Assembly: GCA_029582265.1 (NCBI GenBank)
Contig: CM055816.1
Coordinates: 34,173,049-34,237,048, forward strand
DNA length: 64,000 nucleotides
Direction of reading: 5' to 3'
DNA from: Zoroaster sp. YZ-2022
Taxonomy: Eukaryota; Echinodermata; Asteroidea; Forcipulatida; Zoroasteridae
Position 1 is the stretch's first letter. Each line of letters opens with the position of its first letter. Both the position numbers and the translations under genes were made by a program. The notes under the pieces are model-generated. The model was not told the DNA's origin. It ran no database searches and saw only the letters and a list, made by a program, of their open reading frames with translations. Shown here in pieces: positions 24,414 through 35,634 of the stretch.

Positions 24414-24644
24414 CTGATTTGGACAGGATAAAACAAGAAGTAAATACAGTTTAACACTGATATCCAGCTTTTGGAGATGGGGTGGCAGTTCATCCATGGT
24501 TTGGATGGAGTTAGTGCTGCAAGTGTACAGTTAATTTTATAACCGAATAAGCAAACACATGGTTAATTGGTTAACTGAACCAAATCTTTAAACAAATACG
24601 AAGATGGCCAGCCATCGCTGGTATCCTTATTACATCCAAATTAA

Positions 24645-24957
24645 CCCTTCTACACATGGAGGCCACTCCGATCCATTAAATTCTGTTCTTTAGCAACCTT
24701 CAGTACATACATGTACAAGCCTGCTGTCCTTTCCCAGTAATCTTACAAAGTCAACTGTGTGCCACCCAAGGCCACTGTAAATGTTTGAACATATTAGTAT
24801 GGCCTGCAATGTATCAATGGGAGACCACTTTACCCTGCAATCTCAGTGGTGTGACAGTGCACAGAAGGGTAACCATAGGATGGCAACAGCTAATGGCTTG
24901 GATCGGAGTGGCCTGAATGGGTTGTTTCAAAAATTGCACTGATTGTTGGAGGGTGTT
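24645..24957 (+). mobile_element. TTAA MITE, unit E, rearranged
   Basis: The left end follows TTAA as CCCTTCTACACATGGAGG; the right part differs from units A-C, with GGATGGCAACAGCTAATGGC replacing the usual sequence and an altered end. It looks like a converted or decayed copy. Confidence 0.6.
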
Positions 24958-25492
24958 AATGCTTAAATAGTTTTTGTTTTACAAAATTAAGGTAGGAGGT
25001 GTAACCTGTATGTTATTAATAATGGCTGGTGTATTTTGTTGATTACATGTATGTATAATGATATTGACATATTTTGCAGGGGTATATGTAATCTTGTTCA
25101 AGATGATAGATGATGTTGTGTTTTGATACACGATCCATCGCCACAAGAGGGCGATATACTATCTTTGCCCAAGACGAACCGCTATCACACTTGAACCGCT
25201 ATATTGGTCAGAGTTTGATAAAATTACTATGGACCAATCACAGGCCAGCTTTCATTGGACACTTGGAAATCCAAGATTGCAACCACAGATACTTTCATTT
25301 TACGATGGAAATTAATTTATGAAACCCAAACTATTATACATGTACCTAAATGTTAAGTTTTTTTAATGAAAATAAAGGTGGAAAAAAGAATTAGATTTTA
25401 CTTTCACGTAAATTTTGCAGATTGATTGTATAGATCAGGGAATGTTTTCTGGGGTCAATGAACAAAAAAGGTTGCATGAACTTTTTAAAAGT

Positions 25493-26041
25493 ATTTTTCG
25501 GATGAACAAACCGTAATCATATATTCAATTGGTTAACTGAGTAACCAAGTAATTGGTGCAGCACTAGATGGAATATTACACTTTATAAAAGGAATAACAA
25601 AATCTCATGTATTGTCCATGTTTGTTGCCATCTTATCAGTAATTTCAGTTTGTTTTTCATTGGAACAATGCTATTTTACTTGGGGAATGGATAGCAAATA
25701 ATTTGTCAGAGGCATGGTTTTATAGTGTATGCATTTCTCAAATTAAATTGATGGTAAGTCTCATCATGAATTCACTTGGGCACATAATAACGGTTAAATC
25801 AAGTTTCTGAAAATAAAGTACTCAATTTATTTTATGACGAGACCCACCATAAATTAATTTACTATAAATCCTCCCTCTGAAAATTATTTGTTTTTGTTTC
25901 ATCAACAGATAATAATGAAGATTCCCAGAAAAACTGCCGGTAAAATAGTGAGAAAATAGGGAGGGCCGATACATCTTTGACATAAAGGATATGAGAGTTC
26001 ACTTAACATTGCAATAAATGTGAATGAAATTGAAAACTCAC
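25493..26041. other. Intron sequence, nothing recognised
   Basis: AT-rich unique DNA between the array fragment and the next exon. No repeat, RNA gene or extra exon was identified. Confidence 0.4.
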
Positions 26042-26101
26042 TGCTTTCAGCTGGTTTCTTGAAAGCTCCGATGTTGACTTCTTCATAACACGATGATGCA
26101 C
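26042..26101 (-). CDS. Tail exon with SCYEEV motif
   Basis: A 60-base minus-strand exon, acceptor ATCATGTCAG, donor GTGAGT, phase 1 at both ends. It reads ASSCYEEVNIGAFKKPAES. SCYEEV fits [SIVL]xYxx[VIL], an ITIM-like motif. It lies between the duplicated 3-kb segment and array unit E and is single copy here. Confidence 0.72.
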
Positions 26102-26157
26102 CTGACATGATAAATAGGTGGATACAATCACTATAAATAACTTTTGCATTGCCAAAA

Positions 26158-26291
26158 ATTTAGAAACATATATTTAGAAACATATATTTAGAAACATATA
26201 TTTAGAAACATACATTTAGAAACATATGTTTAGAAACATATATTTAGGAACATATATTTAGAAACATATATTTAGAAACATATTTAAAAAC
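26158..26291. repeat. 14-bp minisatellite (TTTAGAAACATATA), copy 1
   Basis: About nine tandem 14-base repeats with minor variants (TACA, TATG). It marks the left boundary of the duplicated 3-kb segment. Confidence 0.9.
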
Positions 26292-26427
26292 ATTTATTTC
26301 ATGCCAACATAAAGAAATAAATTTACATCATTTATTCCAATACATATAATAATATACATGTACATGTAGATGCAACAAAACTATAAGCTATAAATTATAC
26401 CAAATAAGGAAATGAAATTAATCTTAA

Positions 26428-26640
26428 CCCTAACCCCCTAGCTATTCTGGCTAAGAGCCTTCCTGAATCTGCCAAAATCCAACACTTTGTACAAACACTA
26501 CCACCCAACTGTTGCACTCAGCTGCAATTAGGACACCCATGCCCCATGCAAAGTATCCCTGTCTGGGCTATACAGTACCGAGTCCATCAAAATCAAACAA
26601 ACCCTGCTGTTGGAGTTTGAATGGTTTGGGGTGGTTAGGG
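26428..26640. mobile_element. TTAA-flanked MITE with CCCTAACC ends, copy 1
   Basis: Ends CCCTAACCCCC and GGTTAGGG flanked by TTAA at 26424 and 26641. The telomere-like TTAGGG is part of the terminal repeat and not telomeric DNA. Relatives: 29409-29620 and 34481-34741. Confidence 0.65.
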
Positions 26641-28078
26641 TTAAATGCTAACATGTATGGAAAATGGGGAAGCAGAGCTTTTGTAAGCCTTCCATACGGA
26701 GAGACAGAACACAATCAATATGACAGAATACGACGGGACAAACAAAAACATGAGTAATACTCGCTGTAGCTTCATTTGAGAGACTATGGAAAAAAAAGTA
26801 TATATAATAAACAGAGAAACAAATTAAAATGAAGATTTTTACAAATATGATTAAAAAAATGGAACTTGTAACTTTTTGGACAAAAGGCGTCAGTAACAGT
26901 TTGTCTTATGTCAGCAAAACAAAACACCTCTCTGTAAGAGTCTATTTTTGGAGCGCACTGTCCTCCTAAAATTTACATAAATATTACCCTTTGGTGAACT
27001 ACAAGTCTCAAAGGAGGAAACAGAAGCAATTAATGTAAACCATGCTTAAAAACTAGGAGACAGCAAGTTGTGAGTATATTTAAAATTAAATTTCCCCAAA
27101 TTAAGATGTCTCCCAGTTTTAAAAGTTTGAGATTTTCAAATAAAGGAGAACCCAACATTGTTTACAATGCGAACTGCTCATTTTTGTAGAATAAATATCT
27201 TGAGTGGTTTTACCACAGCTAAGAATCGCATAATTCAAATACAGAAGAAGAAAAGAATTATACTGTTAGAAGAACCCTTTTTGGTAAAAAAAAACACGTT
27301 TCAATTGGCTCCTTGTACCAACATTTTTAGAAATCTTACTTGACAAGATATTAACATGTGTCGTAATGCAATAGATTAATATTAACCCTAACCATGCTAA
27401 ATGCAACAGGATGCAACAGTTGTAAAATTCTGATGGACGTTGCTGCATTCAGCAGCCAGTACTGATGACTCAAATCTGTTGTATCTTGTTGCATTTAGCA
27501 CTGGACTGTGTTTGTATAACAAAATAGTCTGTGTTGTGTCTGGTTGCATTTAGCATTGTTTAACATGTAAATAAAGAAGGAAATAAAGAAAGTTTCTTTT
27601 GATGTAAACAGTGGAAAACAAAAATAACCAGAAAAAATAAAACATGTAAATAAAGAAGGAAACAAAGAAAGTTACTTTTATGTAAATAAATAAAACAAAA
27701 AGTAGCAAAGAAAACATAAAAATAACAAGCATGTAAACAAAGGGAAAGGACAATATGAATTACCATAGCAGATAAGCACAAAGCTTGTGCAGCTAAATAA
27801 TCCCCTCGTTGTATGTTGTTGTAGACAGCACAGTGATTGAAAAACCACAGTCCAATTTACTGAACCCTTCACTGCTAAGTGCAACAAGATCCACATAATT
27901 ATGGATCTTGTTGCACCTAGCAGGCCTCGATCATTGACCACTGTTGCATGTTGTTGCATTTAGCAGGGTGATAAGAAAGTTACCCTAGCATGGTTAGGGT
28001 TAACACTGCCACTACACCTGTCCCCATCTTCACCCTTCTTAATTACCTACATGTACAGGTACAATTATTTTAACTTAC

Positions 28079-28144
28079 CCCCAGATTTAGACTTCTTCAT
28101 CGAATCAGGGACTTTTAAATCCTCATATGCATCCTCATCAGCAA
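28079..28144 (-). CDS. Tail exon with AYEDL motif, duplicate I
   Basis: A 66-base exon, acceptor AATTTTAG, donor GGTAAGT, phase 1-1, reading ADEDAYEDLKVPDSMKKSKS then GG. AYEDL carries a YxxL-type motif followed by a basic stretch. Its twin at 31002-31067 has YEDV. Both keep intact splice sites, so the transcript could include either or both without a frame change. Confidence 0.72.
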
Positions 28145-28314
28145 CTAAAATTACAAAATTAGTAAAATGTTTTTTTTTACATACTGATTTTGATTCTCTC
28201 CATAAAACACCTCCTCCCCCAAAACACCCCCCATCAAACCAGCCTAGTACCACTTTGAAGTATCTAGTGCCTGTTGTTTTCCCCTATATTCAAGTGAAGA
28301 TTATATTTGTATAC

Positions 28315-28362
28315 CTGCTGACGGTGGTTTGTACTTCTTTGGTTTCCTGGAAGGAGCGCTCA
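28315..28362 (-). CDS. Tail exon, basic/proline-rich, duplicate I
   Basis: A 48-base exon, strong pyrimidine tract CTTCTTTTCCTTTAG, donor GTATAC, phase 1-1, reading SAPSRKPKKYKPPSA. Basic and proline-rich; no enzyme-like features. Its copy at 31258-31305 is identical in coding sequence. Confidence 0.65.
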
Positions 28363-28559
28363 CTAAAGGAAAAGAAGAGAGAAAAAAAGACAACAAAATT
28401 ATAGATTCCTTGGTACCAAAACTTTCACCTTTAACTTCGTCAGTGGAGATTCCGCACTTTTAGAACTTGCATCACTTTTAGAAATTGCATGTAAAATGGA
28501 TTTACCCCTCTGAGGCCCTCTCTTTGCAAAGGAGCATATTTCCCTTAGCCAACTTTAGT

Positions 28560-28930
28560 GCCGTTTTGGTGCCAAGTTGGTGCAGTTTTAGTGTAGGCAT
28601 TTGAAAAAAATTGGTGTACCCCAAAACTACACCAGAGCTGTGTTATTGGTGCACTTTTGGTGTACCCTCGAAACACCCAACCTAAAATTTGTACTGGTTG
28701 GTGCAGTTTTGGTGTAGTCCCAATTATTTAAATTAGTGCTAAAGAGCACCAGAGGTGCATTTTGGTGCTGAAAAATTTGGTGTAGTATTGGTGCATATGG
28801 TTTTGGTGTAGTTTTGGTGTACATGTAGTCCCAACAGTGCACGAGTGGTGTATTTTAGTACATGTAGGCCTACAGATATTGGTGTAGCATTGGTGCACAT
28901 GGTTTTGGTGTAGTCCAAATTATTTAAACT
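28560..28930. repeat. TTTTGGTGTAG imperfect repeats
   Basis: Dozens of short, irregular repeats around GGTGTAGT and TTGGTGCA, between the two copies of the 3-kb segment. Confidence 0.7.
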
Positions 28931-29125
28931 AGTACATGCACCAAAGCATTGGTCTAGCTGCTTTATTTTATACTTCACATTGGAAAACTACCAAAATGAG
29001 TGCAGACTTCGTTTATACATATACATGTAAAAATAACTGCAGTATACCCTTACAGAAATATCATGGAGCTTGCTGGCTTCCAAAAATGCAAATTAGTTCA
29101 AGCTTGCAGCAAGCTTGCAGACAAG

Positions 29126-29151
29126 TGTTCCCTAAATTGTTTTGAGTAGTA
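29126..29151. mobile_element. Terminal fragment of a TA-flanked MITE
   Basis: GTGTTCCCTAAATTGTTTTG followed by AGTAGTAT is identical to the right inverted repeat of the element at 42365-42635. Only this end is present, abutting the 14-bp minisatellite that begins segment copy II. Confidence 0.75.
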
Positions 29152-29153
29152 TA

Positions 29154-29276
29154 TTTAGAAACATACATTTAGAAACATACATTTAGAAACATATGTTTAG
29201 AAACATATATTTAGAAACATATATTTAGAAACATATATTTAGAAACATATATTTAGAAACATATTTAAAAACATTT
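29154..29276. repeat. 14-bp minisatellite (TTTAGAAACATATA), copy 2
   Basis: Second copy of the 26158 minisatellite with a slightly different repeat number. Confidence 0.9.
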
Positions 29277-29408
29277 ATTTCATGCCAACATAAAGAAATA
29301 AATTTACATCATTTATTCCAATACATATAATAATATACATGTACATGTAGATGCAACAAAACTATAAGCTATACATTATACCAAATAAGGAAAGGAAATT
29401 AATCTTAA

Positions 29409-29620
29409 CCCTAACCCCCTAGCTATTCTGGCTAAGAGCCTTCCTGAATCTGCCAAAATTCAACACTTTGTACAAACACTACCACCCAACTGTTGCACTC
29501 AGCTGCCATTAGGACACCCGGCCCCATGCAAAGTATCCCTGTCTGGGCTATACAGTACCGAGTCCATCAAAATCAAACAAACCCTGCTGTTGGAGTTTGA
29601 ATGGTTTGGGGTGGTTAGGG
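29409..29620. mobile_element. TTAA-flanked MITE with CCCTAACC ends, copy 2
   Basis: Duplicate of 26428-26640, carried along with the segment. Confidence 0.65.
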
Positions 29621-31001
29621 TTAAATGCTAACATGTATGGAAAATGGGGTAGCAGAGCTTTTGTAAGCCTTCCATACGGAGAGACAGAACACAATCAATA
29701 TGACAGAATATGACGGGACAAACAAAAACATGAGTAATACTCGCTGTAGCTTCATTTGAGAGACTATGGAAAAAAAAGTATATATAATAAACAGAGAAAC
29801 AAATTAAAATGAAGATTTTTACAAATATGATTTAAAAAATGGAACTTGTAAGTCTTTGGACAAAATGCGTCAGTAACAGTTTGTGTTATGTCAGCAAAAC
29901 AAAACACCTCTCTGTAAGAGTAATTTTTTGGAGTGCACTGTCCTCCTAAAATTTACATAAATATTACCCTTTGATGAACTACAAGTCTCAGAGGAGGAAA
30001 CAGAAGCAATTAATGTAAACCATGTTTAAAAACTAGGAGACAGCAAGTTGTGAGTATATTTAAAATTAAATTTCCCCAAATTAAGATGTCTCCCAGTTTT
30101 AAAAGTTTGAGATTTTCAAATAAAGGAAAACCCAACATTGTTTACAATGCGAACTGCTCATTTTTGTAGAATAAATATCTTGAGTGGTTTTACCACAGCT
30201 AAGAATCGCATAATTCAAATACAGAAGAAGAAAATAATTATACTGTTAGAAGAACCCTTTTTGGTAAAAAAAACGTTTCAATTGGCTCCTTGTACCAACA
30301 TTTTTAGAAATCTTACTTGACAAGATATTAACATGCAATAGTAATGCAATAGATTAATATTAACCCTAACCATGCTAAATGCAACAGGATGCAACAGTTG
30401 TAAAATTCTAATGGACGTTGCTGCATTCAGCAGCCAGTACTGATGACTCAAATCTGTTGTATCTTGTTGCATTCAGCGTTGTTTAACATGTAAATAAAGA
30501 AGGAAATAAAGAAAGTTTCTTTTGATGTAAACAGTGGAAAACAAAAATAAGCAGAAAAGATAAAACATGTAAATAAAGAAGGAAAGAAAGAAAGTTACTT
30601 TTATGTAAATATAAAGAAAACAAAAAGAAGCAAAGAAAACATAAAAGTAACAAGCATGTAAACAAAGGGAAAGGACAATGATGATTACCATAGCAGAGAA
30701 GCACAAAGCTTGTGCAGCTAAATAATCCCCTCGTTGTATGTTGTTGCAGAGAGCACTGTGATTGAAAAACCAGTCCAATTTACTGAACCCTTCACTGCTA
30801 AGTGCAACAAGATCCACATAATTATGGATCTTGTTGCACCTAGCAGGCCTCGATCATTGACCACTGTTGCATGTTGTTGCATTTAGCAGGGTGATAAGAA
30901 AGTTACCCTAGCATGGTTAGGGTTAACACTGCCACTACACCTGTCCCCATCTTCACCCTTCTTAATTACCTACATGTACAGGTACAATTATTTTAACTTA
31001 C

Positions 31002-31067
31002 CCCCAGATTTAGACTTCTTCATCGAATCAGGGACTTTTACATCCTCATATGCGTCCTCATCAGCAA
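31002..31067 (-). CDS. Tail exon with AYEDV motif, duplicate II
   Basis: A 66-base phase 1-1 exon like 28079-28144, reading ADEDAYEDVKVPDSM then KKSKSGG. The change L to V at +3 from the tyrosine could alter SH2 preference; inference only. Splice sites are intact. Confidence 0.72.
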
Positions 31068-31257
31068 CTAAAATTACAAAATTAGTAAAATGTTTTTTTT
31101 TTACATGCTGATTTTGATTCTCTCCATAAAATACCCCCTCCCCCAAAACACCTCCTCCCCCAAAACACCCCCCTCATCAAACCAGCCTATTACCACTTTG
31201 AAGTATCTAGTGCCTGTTGTTTTCCCCTATATTCAAGAGAAGATTATATTTGTATAC

Positions 31258-31305
31258 CTGCTGACGGTGGTTTGTACTTCTTTGGTTTCCTGGAAGGAGC
31301 GCTCA
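31258..31305 (-). CDS. Tail exon, basic/proline-rich, duplicate II
   Basis: A 48-base phase 1-1 exon reading SAPSRKPKKYKPPSA with acceptor CTTTTCCTTTAG and donor GTATAC. It comes before 31002-31067 in the transcript. Confidence 0.65.
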
Positions 31306-31572
31306 CTAAAGGAAAAGAAGAGAGAAAAAAGACAACAAAATTATAGATTCCTTGGTACCAAAACTTTCACCTTTAACTTCGTCAGTGGAGATTCCGCACT
31401 TTTAGAACTTGCATCACTTTTAGAAATTGCATGTAAAATGGATTTACCCCTCTGAGGCCCTCTCTTGCAAAGGAGCATACATGTATACCCCCTGGGTATA
31501 GAGATGCACCCCCTTTGAGGTACCGTACTGTACATGTATGTCAGTACCCTCTGGGTGTTTATATGTACCCTG

Positions 31573-31717
31573 GAAGATCTGATGTCGCACTTTTAGCCAT
31601 TGGCGCGTAACATACGCCAGATCCTGGCCGTGCGGCCGCCATATTTTCCCCCGATGTTCAACTTTGACCTTGGTTGGTAGCTAGCACGCAAGCCTCGAAG
31701 CATGACGTCAGATCTTC
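31573..31717. mobile_element. Short inverted-repeat element (GAAGATCTGATGTC ends), copy 1
   Basis: Left GAAGATCTGATGTCGCACTT and right CATGACGTCAGATCTTC form an imperfect terminal inverted repeat. A second copy in the other orientation lies at 36017-36157; both contain a GCGGCCGCCAT / ATGGCGGCCAC core. Confidence 0.65.
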
Positions 31718-32041
31718 AGCACGTATCCAGTGAAACCCCCTTGAATGGTACGCCTGGAGCCTGTCTATATCATTGATCTAGGATAAAGACAGGGGCCTAG
31801 TCTAGTGTACCTGTTCCCTCTGCATACATGTATTAAGATTCCCCTCTCTGAGGCCCTTTCTTTACAAAAGGGTGTAACTCAGTACCCTTTGAGCGTAATT
31901 AAGATGCACCCCTTTGCAGCTCTCTTTTTGCAAAGGGGGTGTACCCCAGTTCCTTTTGGGTGTTAAGATGTATCCCTGCGAGGCCCTTTCTTTACAAAGG
32001 GGGTGTACATGTATCTCATTACCCTTTTGGTGTCAATTTAA

Positions 32042-32284
32042 CCAGTTCGCGTCGGGAATAAAAATGTTTTTCTGGGCCCCTGTGGCGGGTTTATTTTTCC
32101 CACACACACGTTAATGGAAGCTTCAACAGCGGGTGGCCGGCACTTCCAAGCATGTCACTGTACACGCGTGGCTCAACCGAGCATACATACAAATATTCCG
32201 GAGTTTCCTCTGGCGTGTTTAGACGCTCTCCGATCCGTGGTGCAAAAAAAAAATTGCATATACACGGTGTCCGACGCGAACTGG
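32042..32284. mobile_element. TTAA-flanked MITE (CCAGTTCGCGTCGG ends)
   Basis: A 243-base element with perfect 14-base inverted ends CCAGTTCGCGTCGG, flanked by TTAA at 32038-32041 and 32285-32288. A TTAA target suggests a piggyBac- or Kolobok-type parent. Confidence 0.8.
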
Positions 32285-32360
32285 TTAATAATACACCCCT
32301 CAGAGGCCCTTTCATTCCAAAGGGCATGTATTTCAGTGTGGTGTCAATGTACACCCCTCT

Positions 32361-32709
32361 CACTATGAATAACTTTACCTTGAAAATGCCCTGAAAATCT
32401 GCTGTACCATGAAATAAATAGTTCACGACAATTTCATGACGACACAACACCGTGAAATTGCCATGAAATACTCTTGGAATTCCTTCGCCGTGAAAACGCT
32501 GTGAAAATACCATGAACTTCTCGTGGCAGTTTTGGGGCAGCTCATTATTTCTCGAGAGCACCATGAATTTGCCGTGAAATCACCGTGGACATTATTGCCA
32601 ATATCCGAGAGGAAGAGACACTGTAAAATTGCAGTGAAATTATAGTGAACTGTTATTTCAAGGCAAAACAGATTTTCAGGGTATTTTCAAGGTGAAGTTG
32701 TTCATAGTG
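32361..32709. mobile_element. CACTA-type MITE
   Basis: A 349-base element beginning CACTATGAATAACTTTACCT and ending with the near-complement ATAGTG, with about 40 bases of imperfect inverted repeat. Both flanks read TCT, the 3-base duplication of CACTA/EnSpm elements, and removing it restores the surrounding CCCCTCTGAGGC repeat. The interior has many CCATGAAATT-like words. Confidence 0.82.
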
Positions 32710-32965
32710 TCTGAGGCTCTTTAAACTCAAGGTCATGTATTTCGGTGCCCTTTTGGTGTCTATATACACCCCTGATGAGGCCCTTACTTTTTCAACACCC
32801 AAGTATTCTTTGGGTGTTGAGAAAAACCCCTTTGCCAAGAAAGGGCCCCGTGGTTGCTAGTATAATATTCATAAATACGGGGGAAGGGAGAACATTACCC
32901 CTTTTGTTCTCATATGGGTCTCCTTCCCATACAAGGTAAGATCAATAAAATGACTTTAAACTGAC

Positions 32966-33010
32966 CTTCCTTTTTCTTGTTGACCACGGCGTAGGTAACA
33001 TCAGGAAGAT
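32966..33010 (-). CDS. Tail exon with VTYAVV motif
   Basis: A 45-base exon, acceptor ATCTTTTCAG, donor GTCAGT, phase 1-1, reading LPDVTYAVVNKKKEG. VTYAVV fits the ITIM consensus. Flanking introns are full of MITEs. Confidence 0.75.
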
Positions 33011-33191
33011 CTGAAAAGATAGCAAATCCTTTTGGTGTCTGAACTAGACATTTGCATAATATGAATGAATAGAAAGTATGGCATAAATAAAATTTAAAAA
33101 TTTAAAAAACTAAACAAGAAACATCTAAAATAAACAAAATTATCACTAAGAAAAAGAAGGAACAAAGAACATAGAAAGAAATGAACAAATC

Positions 33192-33432
33192 GTTGTGTCA
33201 GTGCAACAACGTCGTATCTCCGAGTTACGACGTTTTTGCGCAAAACCAGTTTGTGTCAGTGCAAAAAGGTCGTATGTAACAAGTTCCTGGATGAATGCAC
33301 AAAAACAATGGCTGAGATACGACGTTGTTGCACAAACATTTTTTAATGTATGTAAATTCATGCAGATTGATGCCGCGCTGTACATACGACCTTATTGCAT
33401 TGTGTACATACGACATTGTTGCACTGACACAA
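33192..33432. mobile_element. Nested inverted-repeat element (TTGTGTCAGTGCAA ends)
   Basis: TTGTGTCAGTGCAACAACGT at the left and ACATTGTTGCACTGACACAA at the right are reciprocal; a second inner pair (33249 and 33314-33335) repeats the theme. It looks like one MITE inserted in, or duplicated within, another of its family. Confidence 0.65.
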
Positions 33433-33583
33433 ACACAAAATCCGAACCCCAAACAAACAAAAACAAAACAACAATAATTGAACAAAGGAAGACGGAACAG
33501 GAACACAATAATATACGAATTAAAGAACCAACAAGCAAACAATACATGTAACAAATATTTAAATCCAAAAACTCATATCTTAC

Positions 33584-33637
33584 TTGGAGGCAAAGGCTTT
33601 GGCGGTTTCTTGTCTTTCTGCACCAAGGCATAGGTGT
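33584..33637 (-). CDS. Tail exon with TYALV motif and SH3-type proline stretch
   Basis: A 54-base exon, acceptor TATTGATAG, donor GTAAGA, phase 1-1, reading TYALVQKDKKPPKPLPP. TYALV resembles an ITIM core whose -2 residue is split across the junction, and KPPKPLPP looks like an SH3-binding stretch. Taken together with the neighbouring exons it supports a signalling tail. Confidence 0.75.
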
Positions 33638-34480
33638 CTATCAATAAATAAATCACAAGTGACTAAACAGATTAGTTTTTGCAACCGGGCTTGTATTATT
33701 AAATACAATCCCAGTATTGTCTCCAGAAAGAATGGATTTGAATCATTCGTGATGTAGAATTAAATAGACTGACGCATAAGGCCAAACAAAAAAAGATGCT
33801 GTTTTCTGGGCCCTATGCGAGTCGCCTCAGATCTGCATTTTCAGTTTTCATTTTAGTTTTGCTGTGAAACGATGTCCAATTGCAGAAAAAATTGCTGGAT
33901 CGATTAGAATTCTGCCACGCTGTTTTTTTAAACGACTTTTTAACACAGGGGTATAAACGATTGCCCAATTTGTGAGGCCTCTCTTAGCCACCATACTTTG
34001 TCTATGGGAAATTTAGTCTGGTTCCAATAACCGCATATACATGTATCAATTAAAAAAAATATATATTTTGAAGCCGACTTCGGGGCTTTTTTTGGGCGGC
34101 CTAAGTTTTTAAAAATGAACAGTGCATTCTAGGAGGTAGCTGTACCAAACGCCGAGTTAGCAAAACTATGCTTATTGTGCACACATACATTGTATGTTCA
34201 ATGCTATGGATCTGACAATGAGCAAATTTGATATCTCAAATACATGTAAAGGTCAATCAGCCAAACTACTCAATATGCTGCATCAAATGTGATTATTACA
34301 TGTATTCTTGGACCAATTTTGTCAGCATTTCAGAGTTTAGGTTGCCGTGCATGCATAATACAAAATAACAAAAAGTGCTGTTTGACAATTTTCTTTTTGC
34401 TGAATTAAAGTTCCACTTCTCCAACATGATCACCCCTCCCCATTTTTGATCCAGCCTATTATGGCCAGGGCCTGAATGAA
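33638..34480. other. Intron sequence, nothing recognised
   Basis: Unique, AT-rich DNA between two tail exons. No RNA gene, exon or complete element was seen. Confidence 0.4.
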
Positions 34481-34741
34481 CCCTAACCCCCAAGGCATTC
34501 TGGCTAGGAACCTTCCTGAATCCTCCAAAATCCTCCAGTGCACTTTGGAAAAATGCCCTTTTATCTTCAAAATGCACCATGCATTTTCGTTGATCTTTCA
34601 TATTCAGCACTTATGGCCTGTACTTCTTGCCAGGTAGTAATTTTGCCAATTTGAAGAGGTGAAAGTACCAGTTTTCAACAGTGCTGAATTTTCCCAAAAA
34701 GTGTCCCTTGGAGGATTTTGCAGGATTTGGGGTTGTCAGGG
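34481..34741. mobile_element. MITE with CCCTAACC ends, copy 3
   Basis: Left CCCTAACCCCCAAGG, right GGGGTTGTCAGGG followed by TTAA; the left flank is TGAA, so one target side has mutated. Part of its interior (TTCAGCACTTATGGCCTGTA) is shared with the 4.3-kb units near 5830. Confidence 0.6.
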
Positions 34742-35210
34742 TTAATGGATTAAATACTACACGGAAGGGGAGGTAAGATTCCTCCCTAAATGGCTGATGT
34801 GCATTCCCCAGCCCCCCTGAATAATTCCATTTCAAAGAGAAATGTACATGTAATTAGGGCTACCATTTCTCAAAGGCTTGGCTGTACCATGACTTTGGCT
34901 CTCCTCCCTAAACCATGTTATTCAAAGAGGCCAAAAAAAGAAAAGTCTCCGGTTTCTTGCGAAATTTAGTCTGGTTCCAATACTTATATTCATGTTATAG
35001 ATTTTCATTATGAATATTTCTTTTGTAAATGACTCTGAATACCTACCTATTCCAGAACAGTTACACCAATTAAGATTTTGTTTGGGGTTTAGCTTTTCTT
35101 GTTAATTGTATGTACATGTATTTGACACTGAGCGAGTGTGATTTCTGACAGGATACAGTGCCACGTTATAAATGTTCATAATTATGATTACGGGTACATG
35201 TATACTATAC

Positions 35211-35276
35211 CTCCATTGTCAGTCATCATTCTTTCAATAAAGGGCGCTTTTCGATGAGTATCCACTGTCACCCCTC
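35211..35276 (-). CDS. Tail exon, no tyrosine
   Basis: A 66-base exon, acceptor TTATTCCCTCAG, donor GTATAG, phase 1-1, reading GVTVDTHRKAPFIERMMTDN then GG. No known motif; the symmetric phase and splice sites match its neighbours. Confidence 0.65.
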
Positions 35277-35327
35277 CTGAGGGAATAATAATAATAAAAT
35301 GGGTTATGGGCTTTCTGAATTGCACAC

Positions 35328-35384
35328 CTTTTTCAGTCGTTGAAGTGGGTCTTTGGGTCGACTTCCTTTTGCGAGTTTCTTCAT
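35328..35384 (-). CDS. Tail exon, basic and Ser/Thr-rich
   Basis: A 57-base exon, acceptor ACTGCCTTAG, donor GTGTGC, phase 1-1, reading EETRKRKSTQRPTSTTEKG. The RKRK cluster fits a juxtamembrane position just inside the membrane. Confidence 0.65.
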
Positions 35385-35634
35385 CTAAGGCAGTAACAGA
35401 GGAACCATAATTGTTAGCAAATTAGCTCGGAGTAGCAATAAGATACCTTATGCATTGGCATCACAAACTAAAAGGCACCCTTATTCAGAGGCAAAAGTAG
35501 GTCACTCACTGGTTCATGTATGGGTTCTGAGCGTATGGGTTCTGAGCATATGGGTGTCTGCTTTTGAGTGTGCCTACATCAACCAATGAGTTAGACTGGT
35601 CCCGAGGATAAAGACAGGCTCCCGGCATACCATG

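Larger units (their letters stand above)
23408..25492. repeat. Partial array unit E
   Basis: Continues the minisatellite and follows the unit A-C sequence through the SINE, penultimate exon and TTAA MITE, then stops at AACTTTTTAAAAGT. The break falls at the stop codon of where the terminal exon should be, so unit E has lost its terminal exon. Confidence 0.88.
26158..28543. repeat. Segmental duplication, copy I
   Basis: Nearly colinear with 29154-31478. Copy I has an extra ~70 bases near 27491-27560. It contains two small tail exons on the minus strand and a TTAA-flanked MITE. Confidence 0.92.
29154..31478. repeat. Segmental duplication, copy II
   Basis: Colinear with copy I with scattered substitutions and small indels. 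It carries the second copies of the AYED and KPKKYKPP exons. Confidence 0.92.
31480..32900. repeat. Imperfect ~70-bp repeats around GAGGCCCTTTCTTT...AAAGGG
   Basis: Repeated blocks with TTAAGATGCACCCCT, GAGGCCCTTTCTTTACAAA and GGGTGTACC.. sequences. Interrupted by three MITEs (31573, 32042, 32361). Confidence 0.7.

Noticed and set aside
26424..26645. Interstitial telomeric repeat (TTAGGG)
   Set aside because: Only single TTAGGG words at MITE ends, no tandem run.
28430..28520. Extra tail exon SDASSKSAESPLTKLK (and its copy near 31400)
   Set aside because: No acceptor gives the phase 1 start used by its neighbours; donor GTGAAA is weak.
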